This document shows positions 9,711 through 18,245 of a stretch of 46,651 nucleotides of DNA, piece after piece; position 1 is the first letter of the stretch; every line of letters begins with the position of its first letter. Origin of the DNA: Cyclobacteriaceae bacterium. GTDB lineage: Bacteria > Bacteroidota > Bacteroidia > Cytophagales > Cyclobacteriaceae. The notes under the pieces are model-generated. The model worked only from the letters and a program-made list of their open reading frames with translations. It did not search any database and had not been told where the DNA came from. Made by a program: the position numbers and the translations under genes. The stretch covers positions 1 to 46,651 of the forward strand of contig JAMOMJ010000133.1 in assembly GCA_027067135.1 (NCBI GenBank). The letters run 5' to 3'.

Positions 9711-10198
9711 TATTCTTCTACACCTTTACGGATTTTTGATCCGGGTTTATTTAAAACCATAGTTAAATCTTTTCGATCGAATGTAGCATGCTCAAATGAT
9801 TGTCCCATTTTAATGGCATCCGTTGGGCAGGCTATAATACATAAATTACATAGTGTACACATGGAGTGGTGGTACACATGCTTTTCAATTGCTTTCTTTT
9901 TCTTTCCTGTTTCGGGGTCGAGCACTCGTTGCCACATGATTTCGATAGAACCATTTGGGCAGGCAAGTTCACAGGCGGAACAACCTGTGCATGAATGTTC
10001 GTTATTCTCATCGTGAGGCATTATAACTACTCCTCTAAATCGATCGAACATTTTTAATGTATCCCTGTTTTCAGGATACTGCTGCGTAATAATCTCTTTA
10101 CGAGCATGCGTAAAATAATACCCAGTAACCCTCATCCCTGTCAGCAGGGTTTTAATTCCTAGATAAATATCTTTAAAATATGTAGTGATTGCACTCAT
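9710..10198 (-). CDS. nuoI: NADH-quinone oxidoreductase subunit I (two [4Fe-4S])
   Basis: A 162-residue ferredoxin-like subunit of the connecting arm. Two full cluster motifs are present: C70-x2-C73-x2-C76-x3-C80-P and C114-x2-C117-x2-C120-x3-C124-P, which bind clusters N6a and N6b. In a complex without NuoEFG this subunit is the likely entry point for electrons from ferredoxin, by analogy with the photosynthetic NDH-1 complex. It starts 9 bp after nuoH and overlaps nuoJ by one base. Confidence 0.96.
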   Translation of the reverse strand: MSAITTYFKDIYLGIKTLLTGMRVTGYYFTHARKEIITQQYPENRDTLKMFDRFRGVVIMPHDENNEHSCTGCSACELACPNGSIEIMWQRVLDPETGKKKKAIEKHVYHHSMCTLCNLCIIACPTDAIKMGQSFEHATFDRKDLTMVLNKPGSKIRKGVEE

Positions 10199-10207
10199 TA
10201 TTATTTC

Positions 10208-11284
10208 TTAAAAATGCCAGCCCATCATAGCAATAAATGCCACAACTAGTAGGTTTACTAGGTTAATAGGTAATAAATATTTCCACTCTAACACTAAGAG
10301 TTGATCAATACGCAGTCGTGGGAAGGTCCACTTAAACCACATAATCAATCCGATAATGAAGAACGTTTTTCCGAAGAACCAAACCACGGATGGTATATAA
10401 TCCATAATACCGTTGAAAGCCTCCCAAGTTCCAATGTGAAATGGCATCCAACCGCCTAAAAAGACCGTTGCGCCTACTGCAGCTATGATAAATAAATTTA
10501 CATATTCTGCTAAAAAGAACATCGCAAATTTAATACCTGAGTACTCTGTATGAAAACCTGCCGTTAATTCTGATTCGGCCTCTGCCATATCAAAAGGACC
10601 ACGGTTTGTTTCTGCTGTACCTGCAATTAAGAAAATCACAAAGGCAATAAACACAGGAATATGTCCTTTAAAAATCCACCAGCCATCTGCTTGGCTTTCG
10701 ATAATGGCACTTAATTGCAAATCGCCTGCAAGTACCACAATAACCAATAAGGAAAGCATTGCTGAAATTTCGTAACTAATTATTTGGGCTCCACTTCGTA
10801 GTGCTCCAATAAGTGAGTACTTATTATTACCAGCCCAACCTCCAATTAATATACCCAACACACCAATAGATGAAACAGCTGAAATATAAAACACACCAAT
10901 ATTAATATCCATAATATGCAGACCCATTGCAAATGGGATAGCTCCAATCGCTAAAAACGCTGCTATCACAATGATAAATGGCGCTAGGTTAAATAGAAAT
11001 TTATCTGCTGAACGAGCCGTAATATGCTCTTTCATTAACAGCTTTAAAAAATCAGCCAAGGTTTGTAATAAGCCCCATTTACCTACTCGGTTTGGGCCAA
11101 TCCTTAATTGAAAGAAAGCCGCAACTTTCCGTTCCATATACACTAAACCCATAACGGAAAGTGCCACAAAAAGAATTAGTGTAATTCCTATAAGCGACCA
11201 TTCTGCAACGGTAACCATTGTTGGAGAAAGAACGCCAACTAGGTATTCGTGAATGCTATTAGTAAGGGGTGAAAAAAGATCCAT
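10208..11284 (-). CDS. nuoH: NADH-quinone oxidoreductase subunit H
   Basis: A 358-residue membrane subunit that forms the quinone-binding chamber next to NuoB and NuoD. The conserved loop VYMERKVAAFFQLRIGPNRV and the AETNRGPFDMAEAESELTAG segment with its Glu cluster are intact, as is the FPRLRIDQLL motif near the C-terminus. It follows nuoD by 17 bp; in standard operons nuoE, F and G would lie between nuoD and nuoH, and there is no room for them here. Confidence 0.97.
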   Translation of the reverse strand: MDLFSPLTNSIHEYLVGVLSPTMVTVAEWSLIGITLILFVALSVMGLVYMERKVAAFFQLRIGPNRVGKWGLLQTLADFLKLLMKEHITARSADKFLFNLAPFIIVIAAFLAIGAIPFAMGLHIMDINIGVFYISAVSSIGVLGILIGGWAGNNKYSLIGALRSGAQIISYEISAMLSLLVIVVLAGDLQLSAIIESQADGWWIFKGHIPVFIAFVIFLIAGTAETNRGPFDMAEAESELTAGFHTEYSGIKFAMFFLAEYVNLFIIAAVGATVFLGGWMPFHIGTWEAFNGIMDYIPSVVWFFGKTFFIIGLIMWFKWTFPRLRIDQLLVLEWKYLLPINLVNLLVVAFIAMMGWHF

Positions 11285-11301
11285 AGTTTAAAAATTTAGC
11301 A

Positions 11302-12429
11302 TTAACGATCAATATCAGGTACAACCAAATCGATGGTGGACATCATTGCTACCAAATCAGCAATTTTATATCCTCTAACCATATGGTCTAAAACAAATAA
11401 ATTTGAGAAGCCTGGTGACCTAAATTTTATACGGTAAGGACTTTTAGTACCATCACTTACCACATATACGCCTAGTTCGCCACGAGCGGTTTCTACACTT
11501 TGAAAAAACTCTCCTTTAGGTAATTTAATTACCGCCTTTACAGCCGATGATTGAATTTCTCCTTCAGGAATATTATCTATCAATTGTTCAATAATCGACA
11601 TAGATTCCCACATTTCAAGCATACGAGCTTTGTATCTTGAGTAGGTATCGCCCGTGTCCATCACAATTTCTTTAAAATCAACTCGGTCATAAGCACTGTA
11701 AGGTTTGTGCTTACGAATATCGTTTGAGAATCCAGAAGCTCTACCTGTAGGGCCCGTAATTCCATAAGAAATAGCGTCCTCCTTAGATAAGGTACCGATG
11801 CCTTCTGTTCTATTTCTAAAAATTACATTATTAGAAAGGAGGTCATCGTATTCCGGCAATTTCGTTTTAAAATGAGTTATAAAGTCCTTAACCCGTTTTA
11901 CAAAATTTGGATGAATATCAAACATTACACCACCGGGTGTATTATAATTCATGGTTAAACGAGCTCCGCATGTTTCTTCGAAAATATCGTTAATCAACTC
12001 ACGATCTCTGAAGCCATATAAAAACCCTGTTAGAGCTCCTAAATCCATTCCCATTACACCCCACCATAATTGGTGCGATGATAAACGAGTAAGTTCAGAC
12101 ATAATCGTGCGAATTACTTTTACACGATCACTCACTTCAATTTCTAGCGCATTTTCCACCAAAAGGCAAACAGCCTCGTTGTTCATATGGTTACTGAGGT
12201 AATCCATACGATCGGTTACATGCACAATCTGCCGATAGGTATCTTTCTCGCACATTTTTTCGATGGAACGATGCACATAACCAATATGAGGAATAACCTT
12301 TTTAATAATTTCACCATCAAGCTCCAACATCAACCGTAGCACACCGTGTGTAGAAGGGTGCTGAGGCCCCATATTGATAAAGTACTCTTGGGTTTTGATT
12401 CCCTCTTTTATTGCTTCCTCGGCTATCAT
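11302..12429 (-). CDS. nuoD: NADH-quinone oxidoreductase subunit D
   Basis: The 49-kDa-type subunit (375 residues) that shapes the quinone site. I use the ATG at 12429, which gives MIAEEAIKEGIKTQEYFINM and an ATGA overlap with the nuoC stop. A longer frame to 12486 adds 19 unrelated residues that are just nuoC read out of frame. Diagnostic motifs are GPQHPSTHGVLRLMLELDGE, the quinone-site HR in PHIGYVHRSIEK, and the C-terminal DLVVPDIDR. NuoC and NuoD are separate here, not fused as in enterics and Bacteroides. Confidence 0.97.
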   Translation of the reverse strand: MIAEEAIKEGIKTQEYFINMGPQHPSTHGVLRLMLELDGEIIKKVIPHIGYVHRSIEKMCEKDTYRQIVHVTDRMDYLSNHMNNEAVCLLVENALEIEVSDRVKVIRTIMSELTRLSSHQLWWGVMGMDLGALTGFLYGFRDRELINDIFEETCGARLTMNYNTPGGVMFDIHPNFVKRVKDFITHFKTKLPEYDDLLSNNVIFRNRTEGIGTLSKEDAISYGITGPTGRASGFSNDIRKHKPYSAYDRVDFKEIVMDTGDTYSRYKARMLEMWESMSIIEQLIDNIPEGEIQSSAVKAVIKLPKGEFFQSVETARGELGVYVVSDGTKSPYRIKFRSPGFSNLFVLDHMVRGYKIADLVAMMSTIDLVVPDIDR

Positions 12430-12929
12430 AATGAAATTATATTTACAGAATCCACATAATCTTTTCTCAGAGGGTAGCCTTTCCAATCATCATCTAGCAA
12501 GATTCTTCTCAAATCAGGATGATTGGTAAACACCACACCAAACAAATCATAGACCTCGCGTTCGAGGTATTCTGCAGTTCGCCAAATATGGCATAAGGTT
12601 TCAACCACAGGCTTGTCTTTATCTTCAATTTTTACTTTGAGTACCAATTCGTGTTCCAGCTCAATCGAACGAAGATGATAGACCATCATAAAATGATCGG
12701 CAAAATCAACACAAGTAAGACTGAACATAAAGTTAAATTGCATATCGGCTTCGTTGCGTAGTTTTTCAGCAAACTCCAACAACTGATTTGGCTTAATGAT
12801 AACTTCTAAAAACTGAGTTCCAGGAGAGGCTTTTACACCTGCTTCTTCATCTGCCAAAACGGGTTCGGCTGAAAACTCAACTTCAGAGCTCCAAGTAGCA
12901 ATTTTCTTTTGTAGGCTTTCTCTGTCCAT
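12426..12929 (-). CDS. nuoC: NADH-quinone oxidoreductase subunit C
   Basis: A 167-residue 30-kDa-type subunit of the peripheral arm. The family signature is clear near residues 120-157: WRTAEYLEREVYDLFGVVF followed by HPDLRRILLDDDWKGYPLRK. It starts one base after the stop codon of the inserted nucleotidyltransferase gene and overlaps nuoD by 4 bp. The tight fit implies co-translation with whatever lies upstream, including the inserted cassette. Confidence 0.96.
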   Translation of the reverse strand: MDRESLQKKIATWSSEVEFSAEPVLADEEAGVKASPGTQFLEVIIKPNQLLEFAEKLRNEADMQFNFMFSLTCVDFADHFMMVYHLRSIELEHELVLKVKIEDKDKPVVETLCHIWRTAEYLEREVYDLFGVVFTNHPDLRRILLDDDWKGYPLRKDYVDSVNIISL

Positions 12930-12930
12930 T

Positions 12931-13428
12931 TTACCCCTTATTTAAACCTTTATTTCTAGATTTTATTCTTTCCAGCTCTTCAATATCAGCTTTATCTCTT
13001 GTTCTTCCTGAAGCCCTTTTCGCTTCTAGAAGTTGTCCGTATTTTATAACATTAACCTCAATGCCATTGTCGATTTTTACCTTAAACACTTGTTTATAAG
13101 CATCACTAAAATTAACACCTTTACAAGCTGTCATTATATCTATTTGAACAGGAGAAACACCAAAAGTGTAAACATCATATTTCTGCGTATCTAAAAAACT
13201 TTCCAAAACAGCCATCTCGCCCAAGTGCATCCCAAACTCGTTATGTACTTTAATTAATTTTTTATGATTTTCCTTTGTTGGGTTCACAAATAAATCCATA
13301 TCACCTGTAGTTCTTCTATAACCATAAATATTAACAGCCATTCCTCCTACTAATATATATTCAACTTTATATTTATTTAGCAATTCTATATATTCCTCAA
13401 AATCAGGATTAAAAATATTATTGCTCAT
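12931..13428 (-). CDS. Nucleotidyltransferase-fold protein, AbiEii-like
   Basis: A 165-residue protein with a minimal nucleotidyltransferase core: YILVGGMAVNIYGYRRTTGD followed by MDLFV gives the GG (residues 28-29), the Arg-Thr and the DxD metal pair (Asp43, Asp45). This pattern fits the AbiEii/DUF6036-like group, often the nucleotidyltransferase toxin of type IV-like toxin-antitoxin pairs. The upstream 66-residue gene overlaps it by 11 bp and would be its natural partner. It lies inside the nuo operon between nuoB and nuoC. Toxin activity is inferred only; a housekeeping nucleotidyltransferase is less likely given the context. Confidence 0.75.
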   Translation of the reverse strand: MSNNIFNPDFEEYIELLNKYKVEYILVGGMAVNIYGYRRTTGDMDLFVNPTKENHKKLIKVHNEFGMHLGEMAVLESFLDTQKYDVYTFGVSPVQIDIMTACKGVNFSDAYKQVFKVKIDNGIEVNVIKYGQLLEAKRASGRTRDKADIEELERIKSRNKGLNKG

Positions 13429-13618
13429 TTCTTAAAGATGCTTTTACAACCGTTTTATCAATTTTGGCATCAAAAGGTATATTATTATTTATGCAATGCA
13501 ATCTCCATGATTCTGAAAGCCTTTGAGATGGTGTCTTTTCCAAAGCCCAAAATAAAATATCTTGAACGTCTTTATTTTCCACTAACCCTGCATACGTTGG
13601 CTTTCTAAGCATTTTCAT
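13418..13618 (-). CDS. Small partner protein of the AbiEii-like nucleotidyltransferase
   Basis: A 66-residue basic, helical protein with no signal peptide. The segment ALEKTPSQRLSESWRL resembles short proteins found next to nucleotidyltransferase genes, which contain a TPxxRL helix start. Its last codons overlap the start of the nucleotidyltransferase gene by 11 bp, the usual arrangement for a paired small regulator and enzyme. A second ATG two codons in (13612) is equally plausible. I infer an antitoxin-like partner; sequence alone does not prove it. Confidence 0.6.
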   Translation of the reverse strand: MKMLRKPTYAGLVENKDVQDILFWALEKTPSQRLSESWRLHCINNNIPFDAKIDKTVVKASLRNEQ

Positions 13619-13660
13619 AAGTACAAATTCATTGTTTCAAGTGGTTACTCCATTTTTCCT

Positions 13661-13830
13661 TTACTTTTTAGCTGACTCCCCAATATTCATCAATCTACTA
13701 TTATTGAGTCATATTTTTCTTCATTTGAGTCTAATTCCAATGACGATGTAACCCCTGCTAAACTAGTTTCAATTTTTGAAATAGCCCAAAGAATATTTTC
13801 CAAATTCTGTATGTCATCATCTTTAAACAT
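13661..13830 (-). pseudogene. Decayed HEPN (DUF86-type) partner of the MNT gene
   Basis: An ATG at 13830, overlapping the MNT gene by 8 bp, opens a 46-codon frame beginning MFKDDDIQNLENILWAISKI, typical of the first helices of DUF86 HEPN proteins (normally about 110-140 residues). It stops at 13690. In a frame shifted by one base, starting at 13690, the sequence immediately reads MNIGESAKK, which matches the conserved helix that should follow; that frame then stops at 13661. So homology continues across a frameshift and then ends. I read this as a HEPN RNase gene inactivated by a single-base deletion and truncation; a sequencing error at the shift is the alternative. Confidence 0.65.
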
Positions 13831-14128
13831 AGAGAGCTTCTCTTTTTATTTTCTTTTCAAAAGCAGGCAACACTCTTCCATTGGCAATAATATCTACATC
13901 TCTATTAAAATGGTTTTTCATCTCTTGCTGAAGCCCCATATATAACCTATAAATTCTATTATTCTTTGCATCCTTGTTAAAGTACACAATGAGATCAATA
14001 TCACTATTCTCATTAAAATCGCCACGTGAAAAAGAGCCAACAAGACCTATTTTATCTAAAAAGTACTTTTCCATAAGGTACTCCTTATTATCATGTAGAA
14101 ATTCTAATATGTTGTTTTTAGTTAACAC
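13823..14128 (-). CDS. MNT-type nucleotidyltransferase (antitoxin of a HEPN-MNT pair)
   Basis: A 101-residue minimal nucleotidyltransferase with the GSFSRG motif (residues 31-36) and metal-binding Asp43 and Asp45 in the segment ENSDIDLIVYF. In complete HEPN-MNT systems such a protein modifies and neutralises a HEPN ribonuclease encoded beside it. Here the start is a GTG (14128), 12 bp after nuoB ends, and the adjacent HEPN gene is broken. The catalytic residues are intact, so the antitoxin-like enzyme may still be functional while its toxin has been lost. Confidence 0.8.
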   Translation of the reverse strand: MLTKNNILEFLHDNKEYLMEKYFLDKIGLVGSFSRGDFNENSDIDLIVYFNKDAKNNRIYRLYMGLQQEMKNHFNRDVDIIANGRVLPAFEKKIKREALYV

Positions 14129-14140
14129 TAATACAAAAAA

Positions 14141-14716
14141 TTATAACCCTTTATCAAATTCTTCCAAAGTTGGTTTTTTATCCATCATCGAAGAATCTTT
14201 TATTTTATCTTGTAATTTCATAATGCCATCCAGCAAGGCTTCTGGCCTTGGTGGGCAACCGGGCACATATACATCTACCGGAATAATATGGTCAGCCCCT
14301 TTTACTACCGAATATGTATTATAAAAAAATGGGCCTCCTGATATAGCACAGGCTCCCATTGCGATTACATATTTAGGATCGGCAATTTGCTCGTATAATC
14401 TACGAAGCACAGGTGCCATTTTATTTACAATAGTGCCTGCAATCACAATCATATCGGCCTGGCGTGGAGTAGCACGAGCTACTTCAAATCCAAATCGTGA
14501 CCAATCGTGGCGAGAAGCTCCTGTCTGCATCATTTCGATGGCACAGCAACTGGTTCCAAACGTGAGCGGCCAAAGCGAATTTGATCGTGACCAATTCACA
14601 ATTTTATCGAACGAAGTAACAATGATGTTAGCTCCATTTCCAGCTCCAATTACCTTTCCAGGAAAGTCCTCTGGGATATTTGAAGGGTTCTGAATGTTGT
14701 CTATATCTATTCCCAT
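14141..14716 (-). CDS. nuoB: NADH-quinone oxidoreductase subunit B (cluster N2)
   Basis: A 191-residue PSST-type subunit carrying the terminal [4Fe-4S] cluster N2 that reduces quinone. The four ligands are visible: Cys57 and Cys58 in [12 protein letters not shown], Cys123 in [11 protein letters not shown] and Cys154 in [13 protein letters not shown] use the ATG at 14716, which overlaps the nuoA stop by 10 bp; the upstream in-frame TTG at 14737 would add seven residues read from the nuoA tail. It is separated from nuoC by about 1.2 kb of accessory genes, where the two are usually adjacent. Confidence 0.96.
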   Translation of the reverse strand: MGIDIDNIQNPSNIPEDFPGKVIGAGNGANIIVTSFDKIVNWSRSNSLWPLTFGTSCCAIEMMQTGASRHDWSRFGFEVARATPRQADMIVIAGTIVNKMAPVLRRLYEQIADPKYVIAMGACAISGGPFFYNTYSVVKGADHIIPVDVYVPGCPPRPEALLDGIMKLQDKIKDSSMMDKKPTLEEFDKGL

Positions 14717-15057
14717 CTTAATGCGTCTTTTTTCCAAGCATATAAAAGGCCAAGCCCAAGTATGAAAAAGAAAATTACAATTTCAATAAAGGCAACAATC
14801 CCTAAATCTTTCATTACCACAGCCCAAGGAACAATAAAAATTGTTTCTACATCAAAGATGAGGAAGAGGATAGCAAATAAATAATACCCTACTTTAAACT
14901 GAATCCAAGAAGACCCTTGAGTTTCGATACCGCACTCAAAAGTATCTTCTTTCATTTTCTGAGGTACTTTTGGGGAAACAAAGTAGGAGAACACAATGGC
15001 TCCACCTACCAATACCACACCCAGAATAATGAACAGAATTATTGCTTCGTTGCCCAT
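14707..15057 (-). CDS. nuoA: NADH-quinone oxidoreductase subunit A
   Basis: A 116-residue, three-helix membrane subunit. The family-defining segments are present: [20 protein letters not shown] (loop between TM1 and TM2 with the conserved Cys) and [16 protein letters not shown] (TM2 with Asp/Glu pair). It starts 3 bp after korB ends and overlaps nuoB by 10 bp, which physically ties the kor genes to complex I expression. Confidence 0.96.
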   Translation of the reverse strand: MGNEAIILFIILGVVLVGGAIVFSYFVSPKVPQKMKEDTFECGIETQGSSWIQFKVGYYLFAILFLIFDVETIFIVPWAVVMKDLGIVAFIEIVIFFFILGLGLLYAWKKDALRWE

Positions 15058-15060
15058 TGC

Positions 15061-16071
15061 TTATTTAATTTCCCAAGTTTCACCGCTTTCCAATAAATCA
15101 TTTACCGATTTAAAAGGAGAGTTTTTTTCCACTTCTTCCACTTGTTTTTTCATTCTTATTTCGAATGAATCTTCCTGAAATGATCGGATAATACCTGTAA
15201 CAACAGGCATTTGTAATTTCACTAACATATTATGAAGTGTAGAATCTTCTTCGTGTGCATCGTGTACTAAAATATCATCTTCGGTAATGCCATCTTCACC
15301 AATGGTAACTATCTCTAGTTTGAAGCCATTTAGTTTTAAGCCTTTATCAGAGTTAGATCCAAAAATCATTGGTTGGCCATGCTCTACGTGTAATTGATTA
15401 TCAAGCTTAACATCTTTGGCCGTGTAATTTGAGAAGATATCTTTATTAAAAATTACACAGTTCTGTAAAATTTCTACAATAGATGCTCCTTGATGCTTTT
15501 CAGCCTCCACTAATATGGCGGTTAATGCTTTGGCATTGGTATCTGTTGCTCGTGCAAAGAAATGTCCGTTAGCACCTAATACTAATTCACCAGGATTAAA
15601 TGGATTATCAATGGTTCCTTGAGGAGACGATTTTGTGGATTGCCCTAAATTAGTAGTAGGAGAAAACTGCCCTTTTGTTAATCCGTAAATTCGGTTGTTA
15701 AACAAAAGCACATTTATACTCACATTTCTTCGTATTAAATGAATGAAATGATTACCTCCAATAGCTAAGGCATCGCCATCGCCCGTAATTTGCCAAACAC
15801 TTAAATTGGGGTTGGCCAATTTAACACCAGTCGCAATTGCTGGGGCACGCCCGTGGATACTATGGAAACCATACGTATCCATATAATATGGAAAACGTGA
15901 TGAGCAACCAATGCCCGACACAAACACAATATCTTCTTTTTTACGCCCGATCAAAGGCATTGCCTTTTGAACGGCTTTTAAAATGGCATAATCGCCACAA
16001 CCCGGGCACCATTTCACTTCCTGGTCGCTAGAAAAATCTTTTGCGGTATATTCTAATGTTTCTACTGACAT
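15061..16071 (-). CDS. korB: 2-oxoglutarate (2-oxoacid):ferredoxin oxidoreductase, beta subunit
   Basis: A 336-residue thiamine-diphosphate-binding subunit. It shows WCPGCGDYAIL (Cys22, Cys25), GIGCSSRFPYY (Cys56), the ThDP/Mg motif GDGDALAIGGNHFIH (residues 97-111) and NNRIYGLTKGQFSPTT, which is typical of 2-oxoglutarate-type beta subunits. The Cys residues would bind the single [4Fe-4S] cluster. With KorA it oxidises 2-oxoglutarate plus CoA to succinyl-CoA and CO2, passing electrons to ferredoxin. It starts 2 bp after korA and ends 3 bp before nuoA. Exact substrate is inferred from family resemblance. Confidence 0.92.
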   Translation of the reverse strand: MSVETLEYTAKDFSSDQEVKWCPGCGDYAILKAVQKAMPLIGRKKEDIVFVSGIGCSSRFPYYMDTYGFHSIHGRAPAIATGVKLANPNLSVWQITGDGDALAIGGNHFIHLIRRNVSINVLLFNNRIYGLTKGQFSPTTNLGQSTKSSPQGTIDNPFNPGELVLGANGHFFARATDTNAKALTAILVEAEKHQGASIVEILQNCVIFNKDIFSNYTAKDVKLDNQLHVEHGQPMIFGSNSDKGLKLNGFKLEIVTIGEDGITEDDILVHDAHEEDSTLHNMLVKLQMPVVTGIIRSFQEDSFEIRMKKQVEEVEKNSPFKSVNDLLESGETWEIK

Positions 16072-16073
16072 AA

Positions 16074-17918
16074 TTATTTCTCTTCTAGGGTTTTGTTAAT
16101 AGCGTGGGCTAACTCAACCACTCTAAATGGCAACCCTTGTGTTTTATTAAATTGCTGGTAGGTAAACTGAGGAAGTTCTCCTCTTAAGTATTTAACCAAC
16201 TGACCTTGGTTAAGCTCTGCAACTAAAATTTTCTTGTACTTACCAAATACCTCAGCGGTATTTTTTGGTAAAGGTTTGATATAACTAAAGTGGGCTAAGC
16301 CCACTTTTTTATTCTGAGCAGCACATTGGTTAATTGCCGTTAACAGTGAACCATAAGTTCCACCCCATCCAACAACTAGTAAATCTCCTTCTTGAGCTCC
16401 ATCCACTTCCAGCTCTGGAATATAATTGGCAACTCGTTGCACTTTTTCTTCCCTCACATGAGTCATTTTTTCATGATTCTCAGGGGTATATGAAACATTA
16501 CCTGTAAGCTCATCTTTTTCAAGACCTCCAATTCTATGCTCATAACCTTCTTGCCCTGGATACGCCCAATATCTTGCTAAAGAAGCAGTATCTCTTTCAT
16601 AAGGTTGCCAATTTTGCATTGACTTATCAGCTTCATGCGGAGTGATATCGTCTAAGTCTTCAGTATGTTGAATTTTCCAAGGTTGAGACCCATTGGCTAC
16701 ATAGCCATCTGTAAGTAATAATACGGGAGTCATATGCTCAAGTGCAATTTTAGCTGCTCTAAACGCCATCGAAAAACAATCGGCAGGAGATTTGGCAGCT
16801 ACTACTACTACAGGGCTTTCCCCATTTCTACCATATAAAGCTTGCATTAAATCAGATTGCTCTGTTTTAGTGGGCAAACCAGTAGAAGGGCCACCACGCT
16901 GAACATCAACTACAACTAAAGGAAGCTCTGTCATAACTGCTAAGCCAAGTGCTTCGCCTTTAAGTGCTAAGCCAGGACCTGAAGTAGTTGTAATGGCCAA
17001 GTCGCCTGCAAAAGCTGCACCAATGGCTGAGGTAATTCCTGCAATTTCATCTTCTGCCTGAAAAACCTTAGCGCCAAAATGACGATGCTTAGCTAATTCT
17101 TGCAAAATATCTGTTGCTGGGGTAATAGGATATGATCCTAAGAAAAGCTCTTTTCCAGATTTTTCAGCTGCAGCTAAGAACCCCCAGGCAGTAGCCTCAT
17201 TGCCCATTACATTTTTATAAAGCCCGGGAGCCATATCTGCCGGTAATACTGCACTTGCAGAAGAAAACGCTTCTATCGTATCCGCATAATTAAACCCTGC
17301 TTTTAATGCTTTTATATTACCTGCTAAAACTTCTGGTTTTTTACCAAATTTACCTTTCAAAAATCGCTCGGTGTATTCTAACGGACGACTGAACATCCAA
17401 TACACCATACCTAAGGCGAACATGTTTTTACTTCTTACAATACTTTTATTATCGAGCCCGAGCCCTTCTAAAGCCGTTTTAGTAAGTGCAGTCATAGGCG
17501 CCTCAATTACATGATACTCTCTCAGTTCTCCACTAGATAAGGGATCCTCAGCAAATCCTGCTTTTTCCCAATCTTTACGTTTAAAATTATCGGTATCTAC
17601 AATAATCGTTTTCCCTTTAGCTACATCCCTTAAGTTAGCTTTTAATGCAGCTGCATTCATAGCCACCAGCACATCCGGGTTATCTCCCGGGGTATGAATA
17701 TGTGCTTGTCCAATATGCACCTGAAATCCTGACACACCAGCCACTGTTCCTTGCGGAGCTCTAATTTCAGCGGGATAATCAGGAAAGGTGGCAATATCAT
17801 TACCCAATAAAGCAGAGGTTCCAGTAAACTGAGTACCAGTAAGTTGCATTCCATCGCCAGAATCTCCGGCAAATTTTATCACAACCTTATCCACCTCATT
17901 AATAGCAGTTGTTCCCAT
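16074..17918 (-). CDS. korA: 2-oxoglutarate (2-oxoacid):ferredoxin oxidoreductase, alpha subunit (gamma-alpha fusion)
   Basis: A 614-residue fusion of the gamma domain (residues about 1-200, beginning VIKFAGDSGDGMQLTGTQFT and FPDYPAEIRAPQGTVAGVSG) and the alpha pyrimidine-binding domain (from about 245, with SYPITPATDILQEL and the FQAEDEIAGITSAIGAAFAG segment). This architecture and length are standard for bacterial KorA. It is the first gene of the kor-nuo unit, preceded by a 327-bp gap shared with the divergent ferredoxin gene. In the TCA cycle the enzyme replaces or supplements the NAD-linked 2-oxoglutarate dehydrogenase. Confidence 0.93.
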   Translation of the reverse strand: MGTTAINEVDKVVIKFAGDSGDGMQLTGTQFTGTSALLGNDIATFPDYPAEIRAPQGTVAGVSGFQVHIGQAHIHTPGDNPDVLVAMNAAALKANLRDVAKGKTIIVDTDNFKRKDWEKAGFAEDPLSSGELREYHVIEAPMTALTKTALEGLGLDNKSIVRSKNMFALGMVYWMFSRPLEYTERFLKGKFGKKPEVLAGNIKALKAGFNYADTIEAFSSASAVLPADMAPGLYKNVMGNEATAWGFLAAAEKSGKELFLGSYPITPATDILQELAKHRHFGAKVFQAEDEIAGITSAIGAAFAGDLAITTTSGPGLALKGEALGLAVMTELPLVVVDVQRGGPSTGLPTKTEQSDLMQALYGRNGESPVVVVAAKSPADCFSMAFRAAKIALEHMTPVLLLTDGYVANGSQPWKIQHTEDLDDITPHEADKSMQNWQPYERDTASLARYWAYPGQEGYEHRIGGLEKDELTGNVSYTPENHEKMTHVREEKVQRVANYIPELEVDGAQEGDLLVVGWGGTYGSLLTAINQCAAQNKKVGLAHFSYIKPLPKNTAEVFGKYKKILVAELNQGQLVKYLRGELPQFTYQQFNKTQGLPFRVVELAHAINKTLEEK

Positions 17919-18245
17919 ATATATTCAATTAAAAAAATTAAAGTCTTTTTTCGAGCCGCCAAGGTAGGTCGTCTCTAAAACTAAAAATATGAGTTAAATC
18001 ATAAAAAACCGAATATTTGGTCAGTGTTTATTTCTCTTCCTGAAAAAAGCTTAAAATAGCCAAAATAGAGCTGTTTAAAAAATTATATTTACTTAAAAAA
18101 AATTATATTTACTTTATTTTTTTTGAGGACTTAATTTTCGTCTCTTTAGAATAATTCCAAATAAAAAAATGATGTTATTAAGTTAAATTTTGTATTTTAC
18201 ATTTGCGACAGAAAAAAAGCAAATAACTTTTAAAAGATAGCTATT
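17919..18245. promoter_or_regulatory. Divergent control region between korA and the ferredoxin gene
   Basis: A 327-bp AT-rich gap with no gene. For the ferredoxin (plus strand) a TACATTTG box at 18198-18205 matches the Bacteroidetes -7 consensus TAnnTTTG, 40 bp before the ATG. An imperfect 14-bp palindrome, ACCGAATATTTGGT (18008-18021), and a two-copy tandem repeat (18077-18114) lie between the genes and could be regulatory. I found no convincing -7 box for korA; TACCTTGG on the minus strand near 17962-17969 is one mismatch away. Confidence 0.5.
18077..18114. repeat. 20-bp-period tandem repeat
   Basis: AATTATATTTACTT occurs at 18081-18094 and 18101-18114, each preceded by a run of A, giving a period of 20 bp. 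It lies upstream of the ferredoxin promoter box. Two helical turns of spacing is compatible with a protein-binding or bent-DNA element, but this is only a suggestion. Confidence 0.7.

Noticed and set aside
12430-12486. A longer nuoD start adding 19 residues.
   Set aside because: The extra residues are nuoC sequence in another frame; the ATG at 12429 gives the normal NuoD N-terminus and an ATGA overlap.
14717-14737. A longer nuoB start from a TTG.
   Set aside because: The seven extra residues come from the nuoA tail; the ATG at 14716 is the better start.
17957-17972. TACCTTGG on the minus strand as the korA -7 box.
   Set aside because: One mismatch to TAnnTTTG and no -33 element; not strong enough to call.
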